Assembly: GCF_024746815.1 (NCBI RefSeq)
Contig: NZ_CP080525.1
Location: forward strand, 5,078,501-5,142,500
Direction of reading: 5' to 3'
Length of the DNA stretch: 64,000 nucleotides
Source: Mesorhizobium sp. AR07
Lineage (GTDB): Bacteria > Pseudomonadota > Alphaproteobacteria > Rhizobiales > Rhizobiaceae
Shown: piece by piece, positions 43,152-50,717 of the stretch
Numbering within the stretch: position 1 is the stretch's first letter
Layout of the letters: each line of letters starts with the position of its first letter
The notes under the pieces: model-generated
What the model was told of the DNA's origin: nothing
The model's input: only the letters and a program-made list of their open reading frames with translations
Databases searched by the model: none
Position numbers and translations under genes: made by a program

Positions 43152-45064
43152 GCGGGGCTCCCGTTGTGCTGGAGCTGCCGCAGCCAGAGCGACAAGGAGG
43201 CCGAGCGCCAGACATATTGGACATCCAAAGGCGCTGCCTGATCGGGCCGGTGCTGCAGCCGCGCATAGGCGGCATTCACCTGAGGCAGGTTGACATAGGG
43301 CGCGATGCGGCCCGCATCCGAGACCAACAGCTGTTCCAAGAGGTCGCGATGGTTGCGCAGCATGCCGTTGACGAGATTGGCCGTGAAGTCGATCTTGTCA
43401 CGCCGCCACTGCACGGCCGCCGGCAAGACGCCTTCCATGGCGCGGCGCAGCACATAGCGGCCAAAGCCGTGGCTGAGCTTCTCCTCGCCCGGCAACGCCA
43501 GGCAGAACTCGACCAGCGGCTTGTCCCAGAACGGATAGCGCGGCTCGACGCCAAAATTGGCCGCGGCCTTGTCGAGAACCTCGAAAGCATGCGGGACATA
43601 GCCGTTGGACAGGATCCAGCGATGGCTCAAGGCGTCGCTGGCCTGGACGCCGGGCGGCATAGTGCCGGCCCGATGGAATCGGTCGACAAGCTCGGTGCGC
43701 CTGGCCAGATCCGGATTGATCAAGTCGCGCCAGCTTCGGCCGCGCGGCGCCGGCTTGCGGATCCTGTTCAGCGCACGGGTCGCCATCTGCCTCAGCTTCG
43801 CGATGCGCCAGGCCGGGCCGTAGAGGGTCAGGAACTGGAAATACAGGCCGAGTGTGCTGTCGCCATAGGTGTCGGAGGCGCTGCGGACCTCGCGCCACAG
43901 ATCCATCCATCTGCCGGCATTGGCAAGCTCGTGCAGATGGCCATGGCCCTGTGAAACGACCTCGTCGCCGCCATGGCCGTCCAGCAGCACCTTGATGCCC
44001 TTGGCGCCTGCCGTCCGGTAGATGTCGCGGGTCAGCGTCAGGCCCGGCGCCAGGAACGTTCCTTCCTGTTCTTCCAGAACGCGTTCGAATTCGGCGAATG
44101 GCGCATAGTTGCCAACCGGGATCAGCGTTCCATCAAACTTCTGCTGGTCGAGAACGGCATCGATGAACAGGCGCTCGTCCATCGACGAGCCCTTCTCGAA
44201 AACCAGCGAGAAGGTCGGCAGCTTTGGTTTCCGCTCGGCGGCGTTCTGCAGGCCGGCGACACAGGCGATCGAGGACGAATCGAGGCCGCCGCTCAGCATC
44301 GCGCCGACCGCCTGACTTCCGCGCATGCGGTTGCGCACCGATTGCGCAAACAGATGGGCGAATTCCTCAGGCGCATCCGACCGCATCGGCCGTGGCGAGG
44401 GTTCGATCTGCCAGTAGCGGCGCAGCACCACCTGTTGGCTCGTGACGGTGAGGCTGTGGCGGGCCGGCAGGCTGAAAATCTCGCTGTAGGGTGTCGACTG
44501 CGGGTCGTCGGGAAGCCCGGCCAGGAACCCGGAAATCCGGTGCTCGCTGACACGCGCGTCGACCCCCTCGACGCCAAGGATCGGCCCGATCTCCGAGGCA
44601 AAGGCAAAACGCCGGTCCGCCGCGTGGTAATAGAACGGCTTGACCCCGAAATGGTCGCGCGCGCAAAACAGGAGCTGCCGCTCGCCATCCCAGATGGCGA
44701 AGGCGAAATCGCCTTGCAGATGCACGGGGCAGGCTTCGCCCCAGCGCAGATAGGCCCGCATCAGCAAGGTCGCATCGGCGACCGACCTGTCGCGGATCCC
44801 GAGCCTGGCCAGCAGTTCGTCGCGATTGTCCAGCCGGCAATCCGCTGTGATGGCGAGCTTGCCGCCGGCCATCGTCAGCGGGCCGGGGCCGGCTTCATCT
44901 GACGTGTTGAGCCAGGCGTGGCCAAGGGCGATGCCGGCGTCCAGCCACCACGAACTTCCGTCGGGGCCGCGATGGCGCATGCGCGCCAGCATCTGCTGGA
45001 TGTCCACTGCGGCGACCGCTGGTGCGTGTCCCTGTCGCAGCAGGATTCCGGCCAGGCCGCTCAT
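43148..45064 (-). CDS. Lasso peptide macrolactam synthetase (C protein, asparagine-synthetase-like)
   Basis: This 638-residue protein has an N-terminal glutamine-hydrolase-like domain (residues 1-200) and a C-terminal synthetase domain with the PP-loop SGGLDSSS at about residue 260. In lasso clusters the C protein activates the Asp or Glu side chain as an AMP ester and joins it to the new N-terminus. The protein starts MSGLAGIL, so the Cys2 nucleophile of true asparagine synthetases is replaced by Ser and glutamine hydrolysis is not expected. The start at 45064 overlaps the B2 stop (ATGA). Confidence 0.9.
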   Translation of the reverse strand: MSGLAGILLRQGHAPAVAAVDIQQMLARMRHRGPDGSSWWLDAGIALGHAWLNTSDEAGPGPLTMAGGKLAITADCRLDNRDELLARLGIRDRSVADATLLMRAYLRWGEACPVHLQGDFAFAIWDGERQLLFCARDHFGVKPFYYHAADRRFAFASEIGPILGVEGVDARVSEHRISGFLAGLPDDPQSTPYSEIFSLPARHSLTVTSQQVVLRRYWQIEPSPRPMRSDAPEEFAHLFAQSVRNRMRGSQAVGAMLSGGLDSSSIACVAGLQNAAERKPKLPTFSLVFEKGSSMDERLFIDAVLDQQKFDGTLIPVGNYAPFAEFERVLEEQEGTFLAPGLTLTRDIYRTAGAKGIKVLLDGHGGDEVVSQGHGHLHELANAGRWMDLWREVRSASDTYGDSTLGLYFQFLTLYGPAWRIAKLRQMATRALNRIRKPAPRGRSWRDLINPDLARRTELVDRFHRAGTMPPGVQASDALSHRWILSNGYVPHAFEVLDKAAANFGVEPRYPFWDKPLVEFCLALPGEEKLSHGFGRYVLRRAMEGVLPAAVQWRRDKIDFTANLVNGMLRNHRDLLEQLLVSDAGRIAPYVNLPQVNAAYARLQHRPDQAAPLDVQYVWRSASLSLWLRQLQHNGSPA

Positions 45065-45579
45065 TGGCTGCCGTGGTCGACGAGATGGGCGAAACCGTCG
45101 ATCGATCCGCCAAGCACGATATGGTTGTCGCTGACCAACCAGGCATGCGCCTTCAGCTGCCCTCCCGTGCCGCGTTCGATGCCGATGCGTACCGTCGAGG
45201 CATTGCCCTGGCGGGCGAGGATGTACTGGCCTGAAAGCGCCTGCGTCAGGCAAGTGGCGTAGGGGACGAAGCGGGAAGCGGCGGCAACCCCCCAGGCGAC
45301 GCGCCGCAGTTCGCCCATGCTGGCGCACTGATGGGCGTCGAGCCGGGTTACAAAGCTGCGAACGCGGTTATAGGACAGCAGCGTCAGCCCAAGCCGAACC
45401 GCCGAGACCACCAGCAGGCAGCGGCCGAGGAAGATGATTTCCGAGCCGCTCAACGAGAGAACCCCAAACAGACTTCGCCGGCTTTGCCGACGCTTCGTGC
45501 GCGTTGGGTTTCTTTCCGTCGCGGGTTCCTGCCGCAAAACCATCGCCTTTTGCGGAACCTGCCTAGACACGTTCCTCAT
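45061..45579 (-). CDS. Lasso peptide leader peptidase (B2 protein, transglutaminase-like)
   Basis: This 172-residue cysteine protease has the B2 signature with catalytic Cys110 in YATCLTQALSGQYILARQG, His145 in LKAHAWLVSD and Asp151. It removes the leader after the Thr-Gln of the precursor. The N-terminal 35 residues are unusually basic and a hydrophobic stretch follows at about 48-68, so membrane contact is possible. ATG at 45579 is chosen; it lies inside the B1 gene, with a 17-base overlap. Confidence 0.9.
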   Translation of the reverse strand: MRNVSRQVPQKAMVLRQEPATERNPTRTKRRQSRRSLFGVLSLSGSEIIFLGRCLLVVSAVRLGLTLLSYNRVRSFVTRLDAHQCASMGELRRVAWGVAAASRFVPYATCLTQALSGQYILARQGNASTVRIGIERGTGGQLKAHAWLVSDNHIVLGGSIDGFAHLVDHGSQ

Positions 45580-45877
45580 GATGCAGCCTCGCAAGCCCGT
45601 TGTCGGCCAGGCCCTTCAGCAACGCGTCGACGTCGGCCTTGCAGCGCTCGGGGTCGACATTGTAGCGCGCCAGCACGGCGCCACGGATGTCCAGGATCGA
45701 CTTCGGCTCCTGGATCAGGTCCCAGATGAAGGCGCCGACGCCGTTCAAGCTGTAATAGATGTTGGATTTCAGATTGAGGAGCGCCCGGCCATCGCCGAAC
45801 TCGCAAGCCACGGCATCCTTGGTCGCGCTCACACAATCGTGGTCGGCCAAATCATGGTGGGATAGCTTCCAGTTCAT
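45563..45877 (-). CDS. PqqD-like RiPP recognition protein (lasso B1)
   Basis: This 104-residue PqqD-family protein is the stand-alone recognition element that binds the precursor leader and delivers it to B2. The typical GDGRALLNLKSNIYYSLNGVGAFIWDLI run, with its beta-strands and helix, is at about residues 28-55, followed by the C-terminal helices. The start at 45877 (MNWKLSHHDL) is better than an upstream in-frame start at 45922, which would reach into the hairpin region after the precursor gene. Confidence 0.88.
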   Translation of the reverse strand: MNWKLSHHDLADHDCVSATKDAVACEFGDGRALLNLKSNIYYSLNGVGAFIWDLIQEPKSILDIRGAVLARYNVDPERCKADVDALLKGLADNGLARLHHEERV

Positions 45878-45927
45878 CCCAAAACCTCGCTTACAATACG
45901 CTTCGGCAGTTCGAGGCAACAAAGGCG

Positions 45928-45955
45928 GAGTCGGAGGTTTTTGGTCCCCCGACTC
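45928..45955 (-). other. Hairpin 2 between lasso precursor and B1 gene
   Basis: GAGTCGG pairs with CCGACTC, extended by a near-complementary GG/CC part above the stem. It lies 50 bp ahead of the B1 start. No clean U-tract follows on the lasso transcript, so attenuation or mRNA protection is likelier than full termination. Confidence 0.6.
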
Positions 45956-45969
45956 TCTTATTTTTGGAT

Positions 45970-45995
45970 CCAGAGTCCCAACGTCGTCACTCTGG
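45970..45995 (-). other. Hairpin 1 after lasso precursor gene
   Basis: CCAGAGT (45970-45976) pairs with ACTCTGG (45989-45995), 18 bp after the precursor stop. Together with the next hairpin it separates the abundant precursor message from the enzyme genes, a layout seen in other lasso clusters. Confidence 0.6.
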
Positions 45996-46013
45996 AAAAG
46001 CTGCGATAGACTT

Positions 46014-46166
46014 TCAGGAAAACGTCAGGTCGCCGATCGGCGTATGGGCAGGAAACGATGCGTCGATCGCCGTGCTGCCGCCGCCGCCCTGGGTGATGGT
46101 TTCGATCGAACCATGCACCGTCAGGCTTGGCGTTTCATATTCATGCTTTTCAACATTCTGTTCCAT
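46014..46166 (-). CDS. Lasso peptide precursor (A)
   Basis: I found this 50-residue gene by reading the minus strand. The leader (residues 1-26) starts MEQNVEKHE and contains YETPSLTVHGSIETITQ, which fits the lasso leader pattern YxxPxLxxxG with Thr at -2. The predicted 24-residue core begins GGGGSTAID, so Asp9 would close a nine-residue ring with Gly1. The tail is ASFPAHTPIGDLTFS, with Phe12, His15 and Phe23 as possible steric locks. No Cys, so a class II lasso fold. The C-terminal Ser is a likely target of the HPr-kinase-like enzyme. A GGAGAG box lies six bases before the ATG. First gene of the A-B1-B2-C-kinase-D operon. I do not recognise this core as a described peptide. Confidence 0.9.
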   Translation of the reverse strand: MEQNVEKHEYETPSLTVHGSIETITQGGGGSTAIDASFPAHTPIGDLTFS

Positions 46167-46684
46167 TTTACTCTCCGATAAGGACTGGAAACGGCCTGTC
46201 GAGTGCCGTCAGCACTTACATGCTGCAGCGCAATAGCTGCATGGCAGCATTTATGAGTCAAGCCTGATTTACCAGGCGTTAATCAATTACGGGTTGCGGG
46301 CGTCACCATATGTGTGAGCCGTGCCTAAAACCTGACTTTTTTTAAGCCAATTACATGTGCACTGGGGTCGTGTCGATGGCGATTCTTTAAGAATTTGATT
46401 TTGCTTGCATAAAACATTTGCTGGTGCGCCTGTTTTTTAGGCATTGCTAATATGGCGGATTTCATTTGGTAAATCCTTGGTGATGCCCGGCTAGGACGCC
46501 TTGCCAAGGCGGCATTTCCACTGCGGGAGCCGCCGCCCTCCGGACAGTGCCGATAAACGCTATGGTTGCAAAATTCCGCACTGCAAAAGGAAAGCCTTTA
46601 CGGCATAGAGGTTTTTGGTGATGCTTGCTTCGCACTTGCAGCATACCAGCCGCGCAAATCGCTTTTTGGGAGACTGTGCGCTAA
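46167..46684. other. AT-rich divergent promoter region, lasso operon/nucleotidyltransferase
   Basis: About 520 bp of low GC. Contents: the exo-locus motif at 46220-46234, flanked by an ATGCTGC...GCAGCAT dyad; the perfect 13-bp palindrome ATTCTTTAAGAAT at 46382-46394; and a weak motif-like GCACTGCAAAA at 46578-46588. A 60-codon frame on the minus strand is not protein-like. The base composition differs from flanking genes. Confidence 0.6.
46220..46234 (-). promoter_or_regulatory. Exo-locus motif (ATTGCGCTGCAGCAT), ahead of lasso precursor
   Basis: Same orientation and almost the same distance (54 bp) to the start codon as the site before exoY, from which it differs by one base. This ties the lasso operon to exo gene control. 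Confidence 0.68.
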
Positions 46685-47812
46685 ATGGCCTTGCCGGAAA
46701 GTTCCTATGAACGATTGCGCGCCGCCGATTGTGCCGACGAGGTTGCTTATGTGCAGGCTTGCCTCAGGTTGTATTTCGCCGGGGCGGGAGCCGCCGCCGT
46801 CTCTACGCCCAGCCTCTCTGTTGCCAACGTCGCCGACATTGCCAGGTTGAACAAGGTCGCGACCTTTGTCCTCAAGGCCCTGTCGCGCGCACCTGCACAG
46901 GGAAGACCGGCCGAGCTTTTCCACTGGCTCGACACCTACCGCAGGAGGACAGTTTCGATGAACGCGTCCTGCATCATGGATTCGATGGCGATCCATGACG
47001 TGCTGCGCGCAAACCAGATCGATTTCGTCTTTTTGAAGGGCCCGTTCCAGCAGCTGCTGCTCTATGACGACCACTTCATGAAGCCTTCGGGCGATGTCGA
47101 CATTCTGGTTTCGCCGGTCGGGTTTTTCAGCGCGCGTGATGCGCTGCGCTCGATCGGCTACGAGGTCGCCGGCAAGTCGCGCTCGGTCTGGTGGGTCCGG
47201 TTCCTCGGCGAACAGCATATGACGCGCGGCGATGGACCGAGGCCATCCACGGTCGATCTCCACTATCGCCTTCAGCAGCCGGGATCGCCGAGCCCGCGCG
47301 ACGCGGACGGGTTTCTGCGGCGCAAACGTCAGGTTGAGATCGCCGGCGCGACCGTGCCGGTCACCTCGGCCGCCGATACTTTGCTGTTGTCCTGCATCAG
47401 CGTCGCCAAGGCGCTGTTCAACCGGGAACCCTGCGCCGGCTATGTCTGCGATATCGGCGCCAGCGCCAGCCGCCTCGGCGAGGCGGATCAGCAGCTCGTG
47501 CTCGACGCCGCGGTGGCGCAGGGGCTGGACGATACGCTGCTGCTTGGTGTGCGCGCCGCCGATGTGCTGCTCGGCGGCGCCGGCACGCTGCTGTCGCAGC
47601 GGGCGACACGGATCCTGTCACGCATCGGCAATGAGGACCTGCTCAACATGGTCATCGCGCCGTGGCTGTCGTCCTTGCGATGGCCGCAGCGGCGAACGGT
47701 GCTGTGGGAACTGTGCGGCCGCGCGCCCGTGCGTTATCTGGCCGAGGCCGGCTGGGCAGCGTCCGCCGACATCAGCCGCCGCATCTTTGAACGGCCGGGC
47801 AATCGCGAATGA
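46685..47812 (+). CDS. Nucleotidyltransferase family protein (NTP_transf_5 type)
   Basis: This 375-residue protein has the FVFLKGPFQQLLLYDDHFMKPSGDVDILV stretch (about residues 113-141) that holds the KG and D-x-D metal motif of an uncharacterised nucleotidyltransferase family. Proteins of this family occur near lasso and other RiPP operons with kinase genes, so it may tailor the peptide, but it is divergent from the precursor and next to exo genes, so a role in polysaccharide modification is equally open. The C-terminal half is helical with no recognisable motif. Confidence 0.8.
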   Translation: MALPESSYERLRAADCADEVAYVQACLRLYFAGAGAAAVSTPSLSVANVADIARLNKVATFVLKALSRAPAQGRPAELFHWLDTYRRRTVSMNASCIMDSMAIHDVLRANQIDFVFLKGPFQQLLLYDDHFMKPSGDVDILVSPVGFFSARDALRSIGYEVAGKSRSVWWVRFLGEQHMTRGDGPRPSTVDLHYRLQQPGSPSPRDADGFLRRKRQVEIAGATVPVTSAADTLLLSCISVAKALFNREPCAGYVCDIGASASRLGEADQQLVLDAAVAQGLDDTLLLGVRAADVLLGGAGTLLSQRATRILSRIGNEDLLNMVIAPWLSSLRWPQRRTVLWELCGRAPVRYLAEAGWAASADISRRIFERPGNRE

Positions 47813-47921
47813 AGACTGGGCGCCGAACGAAGACAGATCGGGCGCTGATGGCAATCCTATCGGGCATCGAACGGGCAAGGGGCGAACACAGATCGATATC
47901 ACCTGTATGAGAGGCCAATCC

Positions 47922-48944
47922 ATGTCGATGACGAAACCCCAGGTCTGCGTGATCATCGCAGCCAAAAACGCGGCGGCGACAATCGCCGTCGCCATCGCGT
48001 CCGCGTTGCGCGAACCGGAAGTCGCGGAGGTCGTCGTCGTCGACGATGCCTCCACCGACGACACCGCGACAGTCGCGCGATCCGCCGACGACGGCAGCGG
48101 CCGGCTTGCGGTGATGCGCCTCGACGTCAATCGAGGCCCCTCCTTCGCCCGCAATGTCGCGATCGCCGGCTCGAAATCGCCTTTCATCAGCATTCTGGAC
48201 GCCGACGATTTTTTCCTCGAAGGCCGGTTTCGCAACCTGTTTGCCGGCGCCGATTGGGATTTCGCCGCGGACAACATCATGTTGATCAGGGACGATGCGA
48301 CGGGCGACGCGACGAAAATCGTTGCCCCGCAATTTGCCGCCGATCCGGAATTCCTCGATTTCGAGCGCTTCGTCGAAGGCAACATCTCCACGCGCCGCGT
48401 GCAAAGGGGCGAGCTGGGCTTCCTCAAGCCGGTGATCAGCCGTGCTTTCCTCGACCGCCACGGCTTACGCTACGACGAGAGCCTGCGCCTGGGCGAGGAC
48501 TATGAACTCTACGCCCGCGCGGTCGCCCGCGGGGCTCGGTTCAAGGTCATCCGCTCCTGCGGCTATGGCGCCATCGTCCGCGCCGATTCGCTGAGCGGTC
48601 GCCACAAGACGCAGGACCTGAAGCGTTTGGCCGATGCCGATCTGGCGCTGCTGGCGATCGACAGTCTGCCGGAAGGCTCGAAAGCGGTGCTGAGACGGCA
48701 CGAGCGGCACGTGCGCGACAAGTACCGCTTGCGGAATTTCCTCGACGTCAAGGCCGAGCGCGGGCTGGCATCCGCGGCGGCCTATGCCTTCGCAAGTCAA
48801 TCCAATCTGGTCCCCATCGTCCAGGGCGTGGCTTCTGACAAGCTCGAGGCGCTGTTTCGCCGCGTCGGCTTTGTGTCCAGGCACAAGCACGTGCCGCCAT
48901 TGCGTTTTCTGATGGCCGGAACCAGCGCGGGCAAGGAGCGGTAG
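47922..48944 (+). CDS. exoU: GT2 glycosyltransferase, ExoU-like
   Basis: This 340-residue GT-A enzyme has VCVIIAAKNAAATIAVAIASAL, the DXD-like ISILDADDFFLEGRF and LRLGEDYELYARAVARG. In size and pattern it resembles ExoU/ExoO glucosyltransferases that extend the succinoglycan repeat unit on the lipid carrier. The ATG at 47922 is chosen because MSMTKPQVCVIIAA starts the fold; the long in-frame extension upstream is a shadow of the preceding gene. ExoU rather than ExoW is judged by position near exoX. The acceptor is uncertain. Confidence 0.78.
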   Translation: MSMTKPQVCVIIAAKNAAATIAVAIASALREPEVAEVVVVDDASTDDTATVARSADDGSGRLAVMRLDVNRGPSFARNVAIAGSKSPFISILDADDFFLEGRFRNLFAGADWDFAADNIMLIRDDATGDATKIVAPQFAADPEFLDFERFVEGNISTRRVQRGELGFLKPVISRAFLDRHGLRYDESLRLGEDYELYARAVARGARFKVIRSCGYGAIVRADSLSGRHKTQDLKRLADADLALLAIDSLPEGSKAVLRRHERHVRDKYRLRNFLDVKAERGLASAAAYAFASQSNLVPIVQGVASDKLEALFRRVGFVSRHKHVPPLRFLMAGTSAGKER

Positions 48945-49233
48945 GGTGTCCGGCGCGTGCGGTTCGTCCGCCAGCGCCGCCCCGTCGCGCAAACCATTTC
49001 GGACGGATTTATGAGTTTACGAATTGGGTGGTTGCCTCACGGCTCCGACGATGGCAGTCTATGTTGCGGTGCAGCAAATTAGACGACCAGCCGAACTGGC
49101 CCCCGATCCGATTGGTCCGATGTGTCGCTCCCTCAGAGGAGCAGGGCATGCAACGCGCGTTTTTCAGCCCCGGCTGCGGGGATCGGCCAGAAGCCCGGCC
49201 CCTCTAAGCCGGCGATGACAGGAAGCTGAGCCC
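48945..49233. other. Intergenic region after exoU-like gene
   Basis: No convincing gene; a 64-codon frame at 49024 lacks protein character. It holds the exo-locus motif at 49063-49077, about 155 bp ahead of the small gene at 49234. Confidence 0.5.
49063..49077 (+). promoter_or_regulatory. Exo-locus motif (GTTGCGGTGCAGCAA)
   Basis: It differs from the exoL site at 58034-58048 by one base. It could drive the hypothetical gene at 49234 and exoK behind it. Confidence 0.6.
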
Positions 49234-49629
49234 ATGGCCTCGATATTCGGTTTCAGATCAAGGGATCCGGCCCGCGACCGGCAGAACGATGTTTCGCGTC
49301 TTGATCGTCTGGCAAAGCTGTTCGAGCAGGTCACGGCCGAGATCGAGGCCGAGAGAGATGGGCTTGAGAATCGTTACCGGACCAAAGCGACCAACGCCGC
49401 CTTCCTGGTCGAAGCGATGGAAAACGGCTCTGCCTCCGAGCGACGGTCGTCGGAAGTCAGCGCGCTGACCAAGTCGATCCTGGATTGCGAACGCCGCATC
49501 GCGGCGCTGTCGCGCCAGAACGGCATGATGAAGGAGGTTCGTCACTCGCTGGATATGGTCTTCGACGAGAATTCCGATTCGGCCGGCACCGCCGAATTCG
49601 CCAGGCCGGCAGGCGCTGGCAGAGGTTGA
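49234..49629 (+). CDS. Hypothetical protein with coiled coil
   Basis: I do not recognise this 131-residue protein. It is charged and mostly helical: LDRLAKLFEQVTAEIEAERDGLENRYRTKATNAAFLVEAM and a second helix around SALTKSILDCERRIAALSRQNGMMKEV predict coiled coils. No signal peptide or membrane segment. Third-position GC is normal for this genome, which supports it as a gene. It lies between the exoU-like gene and exoK and behind an exo-locus motif. Confidence 0.6.
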   Translation: MASIFGFRSRDPARDRQNDVSRLDRLAKLFEQVTAEIEAERDGLENRYRTKATNAAFLVEAMENGSASERRSSEVSALTKSILDCERRIAALSRQNGMMKEVRHSLDMVFDENSDSAGTAEFARPAGAGRG

Positions 49630-49780
49630 ACGTGAAGGCTCGGAATTGGTGCGGCAGATTTGATGCGAGGCGGGAAAAGGAATTCGGGAGGGTCAAGCAG
49701 GAGGTCAAGGTTGACCCGTTCAGGAGCGGTTCGAACGTCGACTTTGGGTTGGGGACGCACAGCACAAAGGTGAGTTTGGT

Positions 49781-50650
49781 ATGAATTCGGATCCGAAAAC
49801 TACGTCCACCATCGCAATCCCGAGGACGCCGTTCGCGCGCCAGGCCAGGCAAACGTGCCCGAGGCGGTGGAGTTCGATCAGCGCGTTGCTGCTGGCCGCT
49901 CTTGGCAGCGTCTTGTTGGCTCAGGCTCCTTCGCATGCCCAGGACATTCCGACATCGCCGTCGTTCGTCGATGATTTCAAAAGCTTCGATCGTGCGCGCT
50001 GGTATGTTTCCGACGGCTGGTCGAATGGCAGTCATCAAAATTGCACCTGGTCGAAGGGCCTGGTCGAGCTCTCCGACGGCGTGCTGTCGCTCGGTTTCGA
50101 AAAGCAGAAGCTGAAGGATCGCGACTACGCCTGCGGCGAGGTCCAGACCAAGCAACGCTTCGGCTACGGCACCTATGAGGCGCGGATGAAGACCGACACC
50201 GGCTCCGGCCTCAATGCGGCTTTCTTCTCCTACATCGGCCCCACGGACAAGCAGCCCTGGGATGAGATCGACTTCGAAATCCTGACCAAGGATACCTCCA
50301 AGGTGCAGGTCAACGCCTATATCGCCGGCAAGGGCAACAATGAGAAGCTGGTCGACGTGGCCGGCGGGACTGAAAATGCCTTCAACGACTATGCCTTCGT
50401 CTGGGAGAAGGATAGCTTGCGCTGGTATGTCAACGGCCAGCTGGTCAACACGATCACCGATCCGGCGAAATTGCCGACGCATGCGCAGAAGATATTCTTC
50501 AGTCTTTGGGGCAGCGACAAGATGACCGGTTGGATGGGAGCGTTCGCCGATCCGGGCCGCAAGCTCAAATTGCAGGTCGAACGCGTTGCCTTTACGGCCC
50601 TGGGCGAACCCTGTCAGTTTCCGGAATCGCTGGCATGCAGCATAAAGTAG
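49781..50650 (+). CDS. exoK: GH16 endo-beta-glycanase ExoK
   Basis: This 289-residue protein has an N-terminal extension, a signal peptide (SALLLAALGSVLLAQAPSHAQD, about residues 34-55) and a GH16 domain with the catalytic segment WDEIDFEIL (E-x-D-x-x-E). Also seen are RFGYGTYEARMKTDTGSGLNAAFF and the C-terminal KLKLQVERVAF. ExoK is secreted and trims nascent succinoglycan to lower molecular weight forms. Shorter starts closer to the signal peptide are possible. Confidence 0.9.
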   Translation: MNSDPKTTSTIAIPRTPFARQARQTCPRRWSSISALLLAALGSVLLAQAPSHAQDIPTSPSFVDDFKSFDRARWYVSDGWSNGSHQNCTWSKGLVELSDGVLSLGFEKQKLKDRDYACGEVQTKQRFGYGTYEARMKTDTGSGLNAAFFSYIGPTDKQPWDEIDFEILTKDTSKVQVNAYIAGKGNNEKLVDVAGGTENAFNDYAFVWEKDSLRWYVNGQLVNTITDPAKLPTHAQKIFFSLWGSDKMTGWMGAFADPGRKLKLQVERVAFTALGEPCQFPESLACSIK

Positions 50651-50717
50651 TTGGGAAAGTCGAATTGAACTGGCCGGACCGAAATCGGTCCGCTGCCTTG
50701 CATGGGAACGAAACCGA

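Noticed and set aside
43148..45064. Housekeeping asparagine synthetase
   Set aside because: Cys2 is replaced by Ser and the gene overlaps B2 and the kinase in a lasso operon.
46325..46507. 60-codon minus-strand frame in the lasso/nucleotidyltransferase gap, considered as a second precursor
   Set aside because: No lasso leader pattern, no YxxP or Thr at -2, and Lys/Arg-rich without a plausible core.
46574..46588. Possible eighth exo-locus motif before the nucleotidyltransferase
   Set aside because: It keeps only the GCACTGCAAAA half; too weak to list as a site.
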